Source: Paguma larvata
Lineage: Eukaryota > Chordata > Mammalia > Carnivora > Viverridae
DNA: 64,000 bases
Assembly: GCA_030068075.1 (NCBI GenBank)
Contig: CM057844.1
Coordinates: 744,001-808,000 of the forward strand
Direction of reading: 5' to 3'
The notes under the pieces were generated by a model. That model had not been told where the DNA came from. It saw nothing but the letters and a program-made list of their open reading frames with translations, and did not search any database. The translations under genes were made by a program, and so were the position numbers. The first letter of the stretch is position 1, and every line of letters begins with the position of its first letter. Shown in pieces: positions 11,570-24,384 of this stretch.

Positions 11570-12320
11570 TTATTTTTTTTTAACAGGAGAAAGTTAAATT
11601 TAATAGGTGTACATACGAGAAACATATATAGTCATGGAAATTCTAAAGGCAGTCAGACAAAATGAATCCTGAACTAAGAAGAAGAGGTAGGGGTCTGGGA
11701 TTTCAGAGGAAAGGAATGCACTTCACAGGGTGATAAGAGGAGTAGATGTTTGGTAGATAGATGTTTATCTTATACAGATGGGTCAGTCAGATGAAACTTA
11801 TCTCCATTAATAACTCTTATTCTGGGATTTCCCTGTAGGTAATTAGACACCAACCTAGTGTCCTGGCCCGGGAGGTCTCACAATTTTGCCACTTTCTGTC
11901 TTATGCCTCAGCTCTACCTTCCACTGTGATGAATGTCCCCACTTCTGGAGCTTTTCTGGGTCAATTTCTCTAGAGAAAAAGCCCTGGCTTCTGAAGGGCA
12001 GGGAGAGGAGTGGTCCTGTGGTGAAAAGGGATGGCTCCGTGGGAGTCTACTTCTTCCTACAGACTTCTCCGCTTTTAGCCCCAGGTCTCGTCCTGCCTGC
12101 CATGGCACATGGGTTTCCAATACCAGAGACTTTCTGGGTCCCTGTGGCACACGAAGGCCCATGTTTCATTGGTGTTCCTGCACCAGCCCTTGGGCCTTTC
12201 TTGCTCTGCCCCTTGAGCACCAGTCCCCTGTTTACAGTCTCTGAATTTTTGTTGACTTTTCCTGTCTACTGTTATCTCCTATGCCATTTACCTTTGTAGG
12301 TTTATATATCTTCCCCCTTT
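11570..12320. other. unassigned, possibly an old repeat
   Basis: This block sits between two antisense L1 pieces and starts with a T-run and 'aacaggagaaagttaaatttaa'. Its texture suggests an old interspersed repeat but I cannot name it. Overlapping open frames at 11886-12299 on both strands carry no recognisable domain. Confidence 0.3.
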
Positions 12321-12547
12321 ACTTTCATTTGGCAATATTTGGGGAATTAATGAGGACAAAAGCTGCTGCTCAATTTACCACTGAATGTCGGATTCCTGTG
12401 TTAATGGTCGTATCATAACCAGTCAAAAGAACTTATAATTATTTATTAACTGCCTTAAAGGGATATTTTAAGCTCTTCTCAGTTTTTTGCTATTTAGCAA
12501 ATGCTTCAATGGACATCCATGTAAATTGAGCTTTTATTTCTGTTAAA

Positions 12548-13445
12548 TTTTTTTTCATTAAAAAATTGAGATATAATTGACATTTAACATTGTAGTTGTT
12601 TGACGTATACAGTGTGTTGGTGTGATACATGTATGTCTTGCAGTATGATTACTACAGTGGTATTAACTAATAACTTTATCGTGCCAGATAATTGTCATTT
12701 CTTTTTTTGTCTTGAGAATAGTTAAGGTCTAGCCTCTTAACAACTTTGAGTTTATAGCACAGTATTATTTACTATAATTACTATGCTGTGCATTAGGTTT
12801 TCAGAACTTATTTATCTACTAGTTGCAAGTTTGTACCCTGAGACATTTCCCCACTCCCCCCAGTCCCAGGTAGCTACCATTTTAACTTTCTTTTTACAAG
12901 TTCAGTTTTTTTCAGATTGAACATATAAGTGAGATCATATGTATTTGTCTCTCTCTGTCTGACTTTTCTCATTTAGCATAAAGCAACCCCTGCCCCCAGT
13001 TTTCCATCTTGTCACAAATGGCAGGATTTCCTTCTTTCTCACGGCTGAAAAAATTCCATGTATTTATACTCCATGCCTTCTTTATCCATTTATCTACTGA
13101 ATGACATTGGATTGTTTCCATATTATGAATAATGCTGCAGTGAATATGGGAGTGCAGGTATCTCTTTGAGATCCTGATTTCAATTCCTTTGGATATATGC
13201 CCAAGAGTAGAATTGCTGGATCACATGGTAGTTCGAGTTTTAGTTTTCTGAGGAACTGCCTTATTATTTTCCATAACGGTTGGACCAATTTACATTCCCA
13301 CCTACAATGTATAAGGGTTGCCTTTTCTCTTCATCCTCACGAACATTTGTTATCTCTTGTTTTTTTGACAAAATCTATCCTAACAGGTATGATGTGATAT
13401 CTCATTGTGGTTTTGACAACAAATGATGTTGAGCATCTTTTCTTT
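12548..13445 (-). mobile_element. old L1 3' end, antisense
   Basis: It starts with the antisense 3' UTR ('gagatataattgacatttaacattgtag') and continues into the reversed C-terminal part of ORF2 ('ttccatattatgaataatgctgcagtgaatatggg', 'ggatcacatggtagtt'). It ends near 'caaatgatgttgagcatctttt'. Confidence 0.85.
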
Positions 13446-14284
13446 TGTTAAATTATCTCCTTAGGATAAATTCCTGGGGGGGGGTGGGGCATAGTCACCA
13501 TCCTCATGAACTTTTGTACCTATTGTTTTCTCACCTGTAACCACTCCCACCTGAGGATGTGCCCACGCTGTCTTTTATTTTCGGTTAGTAACAATGGTAC
13601 TATTTGCCCCGAGTGTCCTCTGGAGGAGCACATGGGTTCACCTCTGGAGAAGACCCACAACTTTCAGGGAAATGTGGGATTTTTGACAAGTGGTGGCACT
13701 GGCTTTAGGAAGTAATGAGCAGGCTGTGGATGAAGGGGGAGTGAGGGAGCCTCACAGAGGAGGAGGTGCCTCTGCAGTTACATTTAATCACTGGACATTA
13801 ACAGCGACATCTGTCACTGCCCTCAACAGGGAGGGCAGGGTTGCAGCCTTGGTATGACAATATGTTCTGGGCTTCATAATCACTTGAAAAATACCACTTT
13901 TGCAGACGGTTTTTCCAACGTTTGTTGCAAATCCTTCTATTTTATTACAGAAATCCCAGGCAAATCCTTCATCAAGGGGGACTTTCTATTAACACACAGC
14001 TGTTAAGTGAAAAATAAACAAGAAGAAAACCAAGCCAGACCCTGAATAATCACACTGATCCTGTGAACACAACACAGTTAGGCAGAGGAAAGCCTTTAGA
14101 GCTTTGAGCAGTGTTCTTTTGAAAGGCAGAGCAGGAATCCCAGCCCAGACTTTGTCACAGATTACCAAAAAGTGCCTGGAAGACCTCCTCTGTGGGTGGG
14201 GGATGTGGCCCTGTGTCCAGCCTTTCCTGCCTCCTCTCTCTTCCTTTCTATCTTTTGCTTCCTCCTTTTCTCCCAAAAGGAGGA
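13446..14284. other. intergenic, no gene recognised
   Basis: Mainly unique sequence with a G-run at 13478-13491. No coding exon or repeat family identified. Confidence 0.4.
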
Positions 14285-14311
14285 TTGTTGTTGTTGTTGT
14301 TGTTGTTATTG
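14285..14311 (+). repeat. (GTT)n microsatellite
   Basis: About eight copies of ttg/gtt, the last interrupted by att. Confidence 0.9.
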
Positions 14312-14344
14312 TTACTAGCCATTGTGAGTGTGACATTTATTCTT

Positions 14345-14600
14345 CTTTCTTTTTTATTTTGAGTGTAGTTGACACATACTGTTACGTTAGTAACAATCTT
14401 AGCAATCGACTAGCAATTTGACTAGCTTATACCTTATGCTATATTCACCACAAGTCCAGTGTCTGTCCCAATACATTGTTGCTACAATATCATTGACTGT
14501 ATTCCTTATGCTCTGCTTTTTATTCCTGTGACTTAACTCATTCTGTAACTGAAAGCCTATATCTGCCTCCCACAGGGAGATTTTAATTGTACTCACCCCT
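14345..14600 (-). mobile_element. old L1 3'-UTR fragment, antisense
   Basis: 'ttttgagtgtagttgacacatactgttacgttag' and the later 'attccttatgctctgctttttattcctgtgacttaa' match the antisense 3' UTR of older L1s. Confidence 0.7.
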
Positions 14601-15466
14601 TGGTCAGCACCTGGGACACCATGGAATGACCCGGCCCTTAGCTCAGTCTCCTGCCTATGAGATGCTGCACATTAGGAAGCTAGAAAATATTTTAAATGCA
14701 GGAAGGGATCCTTTGTCATGCTTCCCCTCTTGCTTTCTGAAGTCATCCCTTGGTTAACATGTTATAAACAGAGATCTTTTGTCCTTGCAATAGTAACTAT
14801 TTTTTCATGGAAGTTCATCTTCTTTTTAAAAGGCAGGATTTATTAAGGTAAAATTGAAAAGCGGTGGAATTCATCCTGTTTGATGCACAGTTCTATGAGT
14901 ACACTCACGTACCCACCACAGTCTTGGAGGCCCATCCTTCTGTAGCCACTTGGCTTAGGTGGGTTTCCTGAAATCAGTGTCTGAGATGGGATTTGTGTCT
15001 GTGATTAGTTATGGGAGGGCTCTCAGTGACTGAGTAGGTGGGATGGGCCAGGAGAAGGAGCTGAGCAAGGACACAGAGCAGCAATTGTACCACAGTGTAC
15101 AATGGGGCTATGCCTGAGGACTTGCTCAGTCAGTCAGTGGCTGCCCTGAGGAGAAGTTGAGTCCTCAGGTATTTGAGGGCAAGATTGTTCTGTCAACCTT
15201 AGGAAGATCCCCAGGGAAGAATGCCCCAGTAAGTCCATAACCAACAACTCCCACAGCAGTAGGGGATTGGTGGCACTAGCCCAGCAAAAGCATTTGGATG
15301 AGCACTGAACTTCCAACTATACTTCCTTAGAATCAGAATATTTAACATTCACAAAAAACATCCTGGAAAATACCAGTGACCTAGAAGCATGCCAGTTCTG
15401 TATCTCCTTCCTTCTCAGTTATGGGGAAAAGCTTGTGGGGGGTGAGGCCTGTGTCTCTGCTGCATA
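14601..15466. other. intergenic, no gene recognised
   Basis: Unique-looking sequence. The short part at 14830-14920 may be an L1 3'-UTR scrap. Nothing else can be supported. Confidence 0.35.
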
Positions 15467-15529
15467 TTTAATTTAGTTTATTTATTTTATATAGTTTAAT
15501 TTATCTATTTTGAGAGAGGAGAGAGAGAG
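15467..15529 (-). mobile_element. Can-SINE tail half, split by an LTR
   Basis: A/T-rich tail and GA-rich stretch of an antisense SINE. The element resumes at 16139 after the inserted LTR. Confidence 0.8.
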
Positions 15530-16138
15530 TGAAGAGAGCGGTTTTAAATTTTATGTCCAGACGGCAGATCTGCCTTAGTTTGAAGCTAAGTTCTCTTTTT
15601 CTGTTAAACAATAGACAGATACTGGGTTAAAGATAGCTGCCCTGGCCTTCTGCCGATTGTGGACCGCTGATAAGAAATATAATTGCTGAGAATTCTGTTT
15701 TGCTTACTGTTTGCTGTAAACATTGTAAAACTTTTTTTGAATGGAGTCTGACATTTATTAGCTTGAGAACCTTGCTTCCCTCACATTCTTCCCCTTCCCC
15801 CTTTTCTGATATGTATTAGGATAAATAACTAACTTTTTCACATAACGGACAGAGACTTCCTGCCAAAGAGCAGACAAAGAACCCCCAATCAGAGGGCAGC
15901 ATATGTTCGTATTTCAAATATCGACCAATCAGTCACCCTATAACCTGAAACCCTCCTGTACTATTTGTCTCTGTCTATAAAAACGCTGTACCAACCATGT
16001 TCGGGGCCTTTTTGCATTACTGGCAACGGTGAGCGAAGGCCCGGGATCGATCCTGTAATAAAATGACCCTTGACTCTTGGCTTTGACTTTCGACTCTGGT
16101 GGTCTCTTGTGGGGGGATTCGAGAATTCGGGCACAACA
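15530..16138 (+). mobile_element. solo LTR, class I (gamma-type) endogenous retrovirus
   Basis: A 609-base element beginning TG and ending CA, flanked by the 4-base duplication agag (15526-15529 and 16139-16142), the usual size for class I retroviruses. Inside, in plus orientation, are CCAAT-type words (ccaatcag, accaatca), a TATA box (ctataaaa at about 15975) and an AATAAA (near 16057). These are the expected U3-R-U5 order. No gag, pol or env sequence is attached, so it is a recombined solo LTR with no coding capacity. It sits inside a SINE and is therefore younger than it. Confidence 0.85.
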
Positions 16139-16318
16139 AGAGCTTGTGCACAAGCGAGGGAGGGGCAGAAAGAAGGAGAGACAGAATCCCAAGCAGGCTC
16201 CATGCTGTCAGCACAGAGCCTGATGCAGGGCTCAAAGTAACAAAACAGGAGATCGTGACCTGAGCCAAGATCAAGAGTCTGATGCTTAACTGACCACGCT
16301 TAACCGACCATGCCCCAC
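16139..16318 (-). mobile_element. Can-SINE head half
   Basis: It continues the SINE interrupted at 15529. The body and head are diverged, including a repeated 'cttaactgaccacg / cttaaccgaccatg' at the head end. Confidence 0.8.
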
Positions 16319-17630
16319 GGCTGCATATTTTAATGTCAAGGCAAAAGAGGTGAAAATTTTCACTTTTACTGGTTTTGCTTGTCAAAATATGTTGGAAATA
16401 AGTTCCAAATTTATGTTTTTAAAAAACATTCATCTAAATTTGTGGGAAAAATATCTTCATTGACTTTTGTCAAAACATTTTTGGGTACTGGAAATCCATG
16501 AAATAGAAAATAAAAATAAAAATATATTTATGTTGGCAGAAGTCTCCTGCTGCCACTCATGAGCAATTTCTCTTCTGTTTCACTGATGGGGGAGTGTGTT
16601 GTGGAATGCTCTGTAAATAACGCACTTAGAAGCAATCATTCACGCCCCTGCTGTAAGCCTGGATTATAATGCTCTCGTACCAGCAGAACATATACTGCAT
16701 GCATGCGCAGGATAAACATCTTCCTACAATATAATCTAGGAATCAATTCCCTGAATTTGAGAAAACCGGCTTCATTTGAGTAGGATTAATTCCTCCCTCT
16801 CAGATGTGGAGAGACTGTGCTAAATCTGTCAGAAACATTAATGTAAGGTCAACTCCTATGTGTGTGTATTATACATATATCTGTCTATCTGTCTATCAGG
16901 CATTTTATTTTTAAGCACTTTAAGGTAACATATAAAATGAAAATTGATTGATATATTAGTTTTTGTTTAGCATTGCTGGAACATTTCTAAAATGCACATT
17001 TTGAATCTTACCTCAATTTTATAGTTTTGTTCCTTAAACAAATTATCTCTAACAGATCTTAGTGGATGGTAATAATCAAGGTGCCTGTAAGCAAAAGAGT
17101 AATAGATGTAATTGACAGTCATTTGATAGGTCTAAAGAAAGCCTTTGGGTTATGTTTTTTTGAAAAGGAAAAAGTGAAAAGACTCCAATGACTGGATAAG
17201 AAAGACCGCTTATTCTTTGTTTTAACAAATTGAAAGACTACCTGATTAGGTTGTTAGTTAATAGATAATTGAAAATGGAATTTGGGGCGTGGAATCAGGA
17301 AGGGTTCAAAAAATTGAGTGACATTGCTCTGAAGAAACTGCTTCAAACTCCATCTTCTTCTTTACATAAACAGGCAATCTCAATGCTTTGTACATGAAAA
17401 ATGAGAAATAAGATGAAATGGATGATGTAAGCTGTCCCAGGTTAGAAACAAGTAGTATTCGCCCATGCATACATGAGTAATTGACAAAAGTTCTATTTTA
17501 ATATAAGATACATTTCCAATAAAACTGAAGTTTTAATATTCAATGGTTCTTTAAAACTGAAGTATATTTATTGTGTACTGTTCAATTGTGCATTAGTAAT
17601 AATTGTTATAATTCAGCTCAGGTGACTTTT
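16319..17630. other. intergenic, no gene recognised
   Basis: AT-rich unique sequence. The only repeat is a short (tctgtcta)n tract at about 16878-16900. Confidence 0.4.
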
Positions 17631-19965
17631 TTTAGTTTTCATTTAAATTCCAGTTAGCTTACATACAGTGTAATATTAGTTTCGGGTGTACAATACAGTG
17701 ATTCCACAATTCAATTTAACAGCTGGTGCTCATCACAAGTGCACTCCTTAATCCCCATCTCCTATTTCACCCATCCTCCCATCCATCTCCCCTCTGGTAA
17801 CCATCAATTTGTTCTCTATAGTTCTGTTTCTTGGTTTCTCTCTCTCTCTTTTTTCCCCTTACTTGTTTGTTTTGTTTCTTAAATTCCACGTATGAGTGAA
17901 ATCATATGGTATTTGTCTTTCTCTGACTGACTTAATCTTGCTTAGCATAATACTCTTTAGCTCCATCCATGTTATTGCAAATGGCAAGTTTTCATTTTTT
18001 TAATGGCTGAGTAATATTCCATTTTATACATATGTCACATCTTCTTTATTTATTCACCAGTTGACAGACACTCAGGTTGCTTCCGTATCTTGGCTATTGT
18101 AAATAATGCTGTTATAAACATAGGGATGCATGAATTCCTTCGAATTAGTGTTCTTGTATTCTTGAATAAATACCCAGTAGTTTGATTACTGCATCATACA
18201 GTAGTTTTATTTTTTACTTTTTGAGGAACCTCCATACTGGTTTCCACAGGGGCTGCACCAGTTTGCATTCCCATCAACAGTGTAAAAGGGTTCCCCTTTC
18301 TCTACATCCTTCCTACCATCTGTTGTTTCCTGTGTTGTTGATTTTAGCCATCCTGACAAATGTGAGGTGATCTCTCATTGTGGTTTTGATTTGAATTTCC
18401 CTATTATTATGAATTTCCCTTTTCATGTGTCTTTTGACCATCTGTATGTCTTCTTTGGAGAAATGTCTACTCGTGTTGTCTTCTGCCCATTTTTATTTGG
18501 ATTATTTGCTTTTATAAGTTGTTTATGTATTTTGGATACTAATCCTTTATTGGATATGTCATTTGCAAATATTTCCCATTCCAAAGGTCACCATTTAGTA
18601 TTGTTGATTGTATCCTTTGTTGTGCAGAGCTTTTTATTTTAATGTGGTCTCAATAGTTTATTTTTGCTTTTGTTTCCTTTGCCTCAGGAGACATATCTAG
18701 AAAGAAATTGCTATGGCTGATGTCAAAGAGGTTACTGCCTGTGTTCTCATTTATGATTTTTATGGTTTTGGGTCTTACAGTTAGATCTTTAATCCACATT
18801 GAACTTATGTTTGTGTATGACGTAAGAAAATGGTCCAGTTTCATTGTTTTGCATGTAACTGTCCAGTTTTCTCAACACCATTTGTTGAAGAGACCATCTT
18901 TTTTTCCCATTGGATATTCTTTCCTGCTTTAAGATTAATTGACCATATAGTTGTGGGTTCATGTTTCTACTCTGTTCCACTGAGCTATGTGTCTATTTTT
19001 GTGCCAGTATCATACTGTTTTGATTCCTACAGCTTTGTAATATAGCTTGAAGTCTGGAATTGTAATACTTCCAGCTTTGCTTTTCTTTTTCAAGGTTGCT
19101 TTGCAATGTTCCAGGATCTTTTGTGGTTCCATACAAAATTTAGGATTATTTGTTCTAGTTCTGTGAAAAATGCTGTTGGTATTTTGATCGGGATTGCATT
19201 AAAAGTGTAGTTGTATTGGGTAATATGCACATTTTAACAATATTTCTTCTTCCAACCCATGAGCATGGAATGTCTTTCCATTTCTTTGTGTCATCTTCAA
19301 TTTCTTTTATCTCTTTGGCCAGATTTATTACTAAATATCTTACAGGTTTTGGTGTAATTGTAAGTGAGATTGACTCTTTAATTTCCCTTTCTGCTGCTTC
19401 ATTATTGGCGTATAGATATACAACTGATTTCTGTACATTGATTTTGTATCTTGTGACTTTCCTGAATTCATTAGTCATTTCTAGCAGTTTTTTGGTGGAG
19501 TCTTTTGGTTTTCTATACACAGTCATGTCATCTGCAAACAATGAAAATTTGACTTCTTTGTCAAATTTGGATGCCTTTTATTTCTTTTTGTTGTCTGATT
19601 TCTGAGGCTGGGACTTTCAGTGCCATGTTAAATTACGATGCTGAGAGTGGACATCCCTGTATTGTTCCTGACTGCAGAGGAAAAACTGTCAGTTTTTCCC
19701 CATTGAGGATGATATTAGCTGTGGACTTTTTATATATGGCCTTTAATATGTTGAAGTATGTTCCCTCTGAACCTACTTTGTTGACGGTTTTTATCATGAA
19801 TGGATTCTGTACTTGTCAGATGCTTTTTCTGCATCTATTGAGAGGACCATATGGTTCTTATTCCTTCTTTTATTAATGTGATGTTATCACATTGATTGAT
19901 TTGCAAGTATGAACCACACTTGCAACCCAGGACTAAATCCCCCTTGATGATGGTGAGTGATTTAA

Positions 19966-20026
19966 AAAAATTTTTTTAATGTTTATTTATTTTTGAGAGA
20001 GGCTAGACAGAGTGTGAGCGGGGGAG
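19966..20026 (-). mobile_element. Can-SINE tail half inside the L1
   Basis: A/T-rich tail and 'gagcggggga' region of an antisense SINE broken by the following LTR. The other half is at 20617-20775. Confidence 0.82.
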
Positions 20027-20616
20027 TGTTGGGAGCCGTTTTGGGCTCACAGGTTGAGACCCCTCCCTATGTGGAAAAGGTGTTTGAAGCAGTTGTGAGC
20101 TGGCTGAATATTGGTGTGATTTGTGTAAATGTTGGTCTCCTATTATGTAAATTCACTCATTCACAAGCAAAGGACAAGCATTGGGAATTCTGTCCTTGCC
20201 AGACGGGTTGCACCTCCCCCATTGTAGTTGGAAGAATAGGTAGGCAGAAAGACTCCTGGCCTGTTTATAGCTAATTAACATAGGCAGGCCTAGGTAACTT
20301 CCTGCTCTCTCTCCCAGCCTTAAATTTATATGCTAATTAACTTGAAAACAACTTGCAAGATTGAGGAAATCACCACTTTACTGATAAAATACATTATTGT
20401 TCAAACTATGCTTACTGATGGGATGTCTCTCATTGCTGTAATGTAACTCACTACTTTTAAATAAAGACACTGAGACCGGCAGGGCAGAGATGCCAGAATT
20501 GCCAGGGCTGGCTGCTTGGTCATCAGACTACATCTCTCTCGTGGCTCTCTCATTTCCTTTCGCCTGACCGTCCATCCTTTGGGGACCCGTAGATTCGCCG
20601 CAACTGGACCCCGGCA
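20027..20616 (+). mobile_element. solo LTR, class II (beta/ERVK-type), short form
   Basis: It starts tgttgggagcc and ends ccccggca, with a 6-base duplication ggggag at 20021-20026 and 20617-20622, typical of class II retroviruses. An AATAAA lies near 20460 followed by a GC-richer end, so transcription would be on the plus strand. It has no internal retroviral genes. It is the same family as the minus-strand LTR at 23566 but lacks about 240 bases after position about 20090. Confidence 0.85.
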
Positions 20617-20775
20617 GGGGAGGGACAGAGAGAGAAGGAGACACAGAATCTGAAGCAAACTCCAGGCCCTGAGCTGTCAGCACAGAGTCTGACACATAGC
20701 TCAAGGCCACGAACTGTGAGATTGTGACTTGAGCTGAAGTCAGATGCTTAAACTGACTGAGCAACTCAGGTGCCC
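20617..20775 (-). mobile_element. Can-SINE head half
   Basis: It continues the SINE cut at 20026, ending 'gagcaactcaggtgccc'. Confidence 0.82.
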
Positions 20776-23204
20776 AGAATGACTTTTTAAAAATGTTTCG
20801 TTAATTATTCAGTTTGCTAGTATTTTATTGAGAATTCTTGCATCTATGTTCATCAAGGATATTGGCCTGTAGTTTTCTTTTTTACTGGAGTCTTTTATCT
20901 AGTTTTGGTATCAGGGTAATTCTGGCCTCTTGGAATGAATTTGGAAGTTTTCCTTCATTTTCTATTTTTTGGAATAGTTGGAGAAGACTAGGTATTAATT
21001 TCTCTTTAAGTGTTTGGTAGAACTTCCCTGTGAAGCCAAGTGGCTCTGCGCTTTTGTTTTTTGGGAGATTTTTTATTACTGATTCAGTTTCTTTGTTCAT
21101 TATTCATCTGTTCAAGTTTTCTATTTCTTCTTGTTTCAGTTTTGGTCATTTATATGTTTCTAGGAATTTATCCATTTCTTATAAGTTGTCCAACTTATTG
21201 GCATATAGCTTTTCATAATATTCTAATTGTTTGTATTTCTGTGGTGTTGGCTGTTATTTCTCCTCTTTCATTTATGATTTTATTTATTTGGGTTCTTTCT
21301 CTTTTCTTTGCGATAAGTCTGGCTAGAGGTTTATCAATTTTATTAATTGTTTCAAAGAGCCAGCTCCTGGTTTTACTGATTTGTTCTATTGTATTTTTAG
21401 TTTCTGTATCATTTATTTATTCTATAATCTTTATTATTTCCTTCCTTCTGCTGATTTGAGGTTTTGTTTTTGTCCTTCTTTACCTTTTAGGTGCAAAGTT
21501 AGGTTGTTTATTTGAGATTTTTCTGGTTTCTTGGCCTGTATTGCTATATACTTCCCTCTTAGAATCTCTTTTGCTGCATTCCAGAGGTTTTGGACCATTG
21601 TATTTTCATTTTCATTTCTTTTATGTGCTTTTTAATTTCCTGGTTGACCTATTCATTGTTTAGTAGCATATTATTTAACGTCCATGTATCTGCGCTCTTT
21701 CCAGAGTTTTTCTTGTGGTTGACTTTTAGTTTCATGGTGTTGTGGTCAGAAAAGGTGCATGGTACGATTTCAGTCTTCTTGAATTTGTCGAGACTGGTTT
21801 TATGGGTTAATATGTGATCAGTTCTGGAGCATGTTCCATGTACACTTGAAAAGAATGTGTATTCTGCTGTTTTATGATAGGATGTTCAGAATATATCTGT
21901 TAAGTCCATCAGTTCCAGTGTGTCATTCAATGCCATTGTTTCCTTGTTTTATTTTCTGTGTAGATAATCTGTCCATTGATATAAGTGGGGTGTTAGAGTC
22001 TCCTAGTATTATTGTATTATTATCAGTTGGTTCCTTTAAGTTTGTTATTAACTGTTTTATGTATTTGGGTTCTTCTATGTTGGGTGCATAAATATTTATA
22101 ATTATTAGATCTTCTTGCTGGATTGTCCCCTTTATTATTATATAGTGTCCTTCTTTGTCTCTTGTTACAGTCTTTGTTTTAAAATGTATTTTGTCCAAAA
22201 TAAGTATTGTTACCCCAGCTTTCTTTTGACATCCATTTGAATGATAGATATTTCTCCATCCCCTTACTTTCAACCTGCAGGTGTCTTTAGGTCTAAAATG
22301 AGTCTTTTTTATAGGCAGCATATAGATGGGTCTTTTTTTTTTTTTATCCACTCTGTCACCCTATGTCTTTTGATTGATTTATATATGTATTTAACTTGTT
22401 ATTTGATTGTTCTTATGATTTTCTGTGATCCTTTACTGACTTTTTCTCCTTCATGGTTTGCTGTTATCCTTTAGTGATATGTTTCATTTCTTTCTCTTTG
22501 TTCTTTAAATGTTTATTAGTGGTTTTTGATATATGGTTACCATTAGATTTGCATTTAACATCTTCTGCATATAGCAATTATATCAAGTTGATCGTCATTT
22601 AAGTTTGAACCCATTCTTTTCTCATCTCCTTCCAATATTTATGTATATGTTATATTTTATATCCCTTTTTCTTGAGTTCCTTTATTTTTTACAGAAGTAT
22701 TCATTTTCACTGCTTTGTGTATACTACCTTTTTACTGTCACTTTTGGTCTCTCCTTTCCACTCAAAGAATTACCTTTAATATTTCTTGTAGGGCTGGTTT
22801 AGTGATCATAGACTCCTTTAGTTTTTGTTTGTCTGGAAACTCTTTCTCTCTCCTTCTACTCTGAATGATAGCCTTGCTGAATAGAGTTTTGTTGGCTGCA
22901 GATTTTTCTCATTCAGTACTTTGAATATATCATGCCTCTCCCTTTTAGCTTGGAAAGTTTTGTTGAAAAATGTCTTGCTAACCTTATGGTCTTCCCTTTT
23001 AAGTGAATGACTTCTTACTGCTTTGAAGCTTTTTTTCTTTATTGCTGTATTTCTCAAGTTTAATTACAATGTATCTTGCTGTTGGTCTGCTTTTGTGGAT
23101 TTTGTTGGAAGTTCTCTGTGCCTCCTGGATATCTGTTTCTTTCTCTAGATTAGGGAAGTTTTCAGCTCTTATTTCTTCAAATAAATTTTATGCCTTCTTT
23201 TCTC

Positions 23205-23240
23205 CTTCTTCTTCCTCCTCCTCCTCCTCCTCTTCTTCTG
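23205..23240. repeat. (TCC)n/(TTC)n microsatellite within L1
   Basis: Run of cttctt, then repeated cctcctcct, in the antisense ORF1 region of the L1. Confidence 0.85.
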
Positions 23241-23565
23241 GGACTCCTGTAATATGAATATTATTATGTTTGATGCAGTCATCAAAGTCCCCGAGTCTAT
23301 TCTTGTTTTGTGTAATTCATTTTTCTTTCTTTTGTTCAGCTTTATTACTTTTCATTACTCTGTCTCCTAGGCCACTAATTCGTTCCTCTGCTTCTTCCAC
23401 CAGGTATTCATTTCATCAAGTGTGTTTTTCATTTTGTTTACTGAGCCCTTTATCTCTACTCTATTATTCCTTGTGTTTGTGTTGAGTCTCACTCATGTCT
23501 TCCACTCTTCTCAAATCTAGATATGAGATTATCCTTATGATCATTGCTCTAAGTCCTCTATCAGG

Positions 23566-24384
23566 TGCCGGAGTCCAGGTCCGGCTAAGTCCAGGGGGTC
23601 CCTGAAGGATAGACGGTTAGGAGAGACACACGAGATATGGTCTGATCACCAAGCAGGCATTTCTGGCTGGTCTGGCATCTCTCTCTGCCCTGCTGGTCTC
23701 AGTGTCTTTATTTAAAAGTAGTGAGTTACATTACAGCAATAAGTGACATCCCATCAGTAAGCATAGTTTGAACAATAATGTGTTTTTATCAGCAAAGCAG
23801 TTATTTCCTCAATCTTCCAAGTTGTTTAAGTTAATTAGCATATAAATTTAAGGTAGGAGGAGAGAATAGGAAGTTACCTAGGCCTGCCTATGTTGATTAT
23901 CTATCAACAGGGCAGGAGTCATTCTGCCTATTCTTCTAACTACAATGGGGGAGGTGCAACCCATCCAGCAAGGACAGAATTCCCAATGCTTGCCCTTTGC
24001 TTGTGAATGAATGAATTTACATAATAGGAGCCTAATGTTTACACAAATCACACCAATATTCAGCCAGCTCATAACTGCCATCAATTTGTACAACCCATCC
24101 CCAAGATGAAACTTTAAGATTACTCCTGGCCAAGCTACTCTCATTCAGATGTAATCTATTAAAGCATCGTGCTCCAGGTCCTTCCCTTTTATCTAAATGC
24201 CCATAAAACAAAAGAGCATTACATTTCTTGGGGCCAAGGAGAGTAGCTCAAGAAATCCAAGCCTGAAAAATTATTTAGAAGGAGGTAAGACTAGGCGCCA
24301 TTTTGGCTGGCGGGAGCTTTGCTTCAACCACCTTTTCCACACAGGGAGGGGTCTCAATCTGTGAGCCCAAAATGGCTCCCAACA
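23566..24384 (-). mobile_element. solo LTR, class II (beta/ERVK-type), long form
   Basis: On the minus strand it begins TGTTGGGAGCC and ends CCGGCA, matching the LTR at 20027. The polyadenylation word is at about 23710 (plus strand ttattt). It is about 819 bases and retains a segment (about 24078-24320) missing from the other copy. It interrupts the L1: the host sequence reads 'cctctatcagg' before and 'ataggcatatt' after, so the duplication is imperfect. No viral genes are attached. Confidence 0.83.

Noticed and set aside
21923..22351. 142-codon minus-strand frame
   Set aside because: It is the L1 ORF2 endonuclease region of a disabled element.
15530..24384. Possible intact endogenous retroviruses
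   Set aside because: Only solo LTRs are present; no gag, pol or env sequence lies next to any of them.
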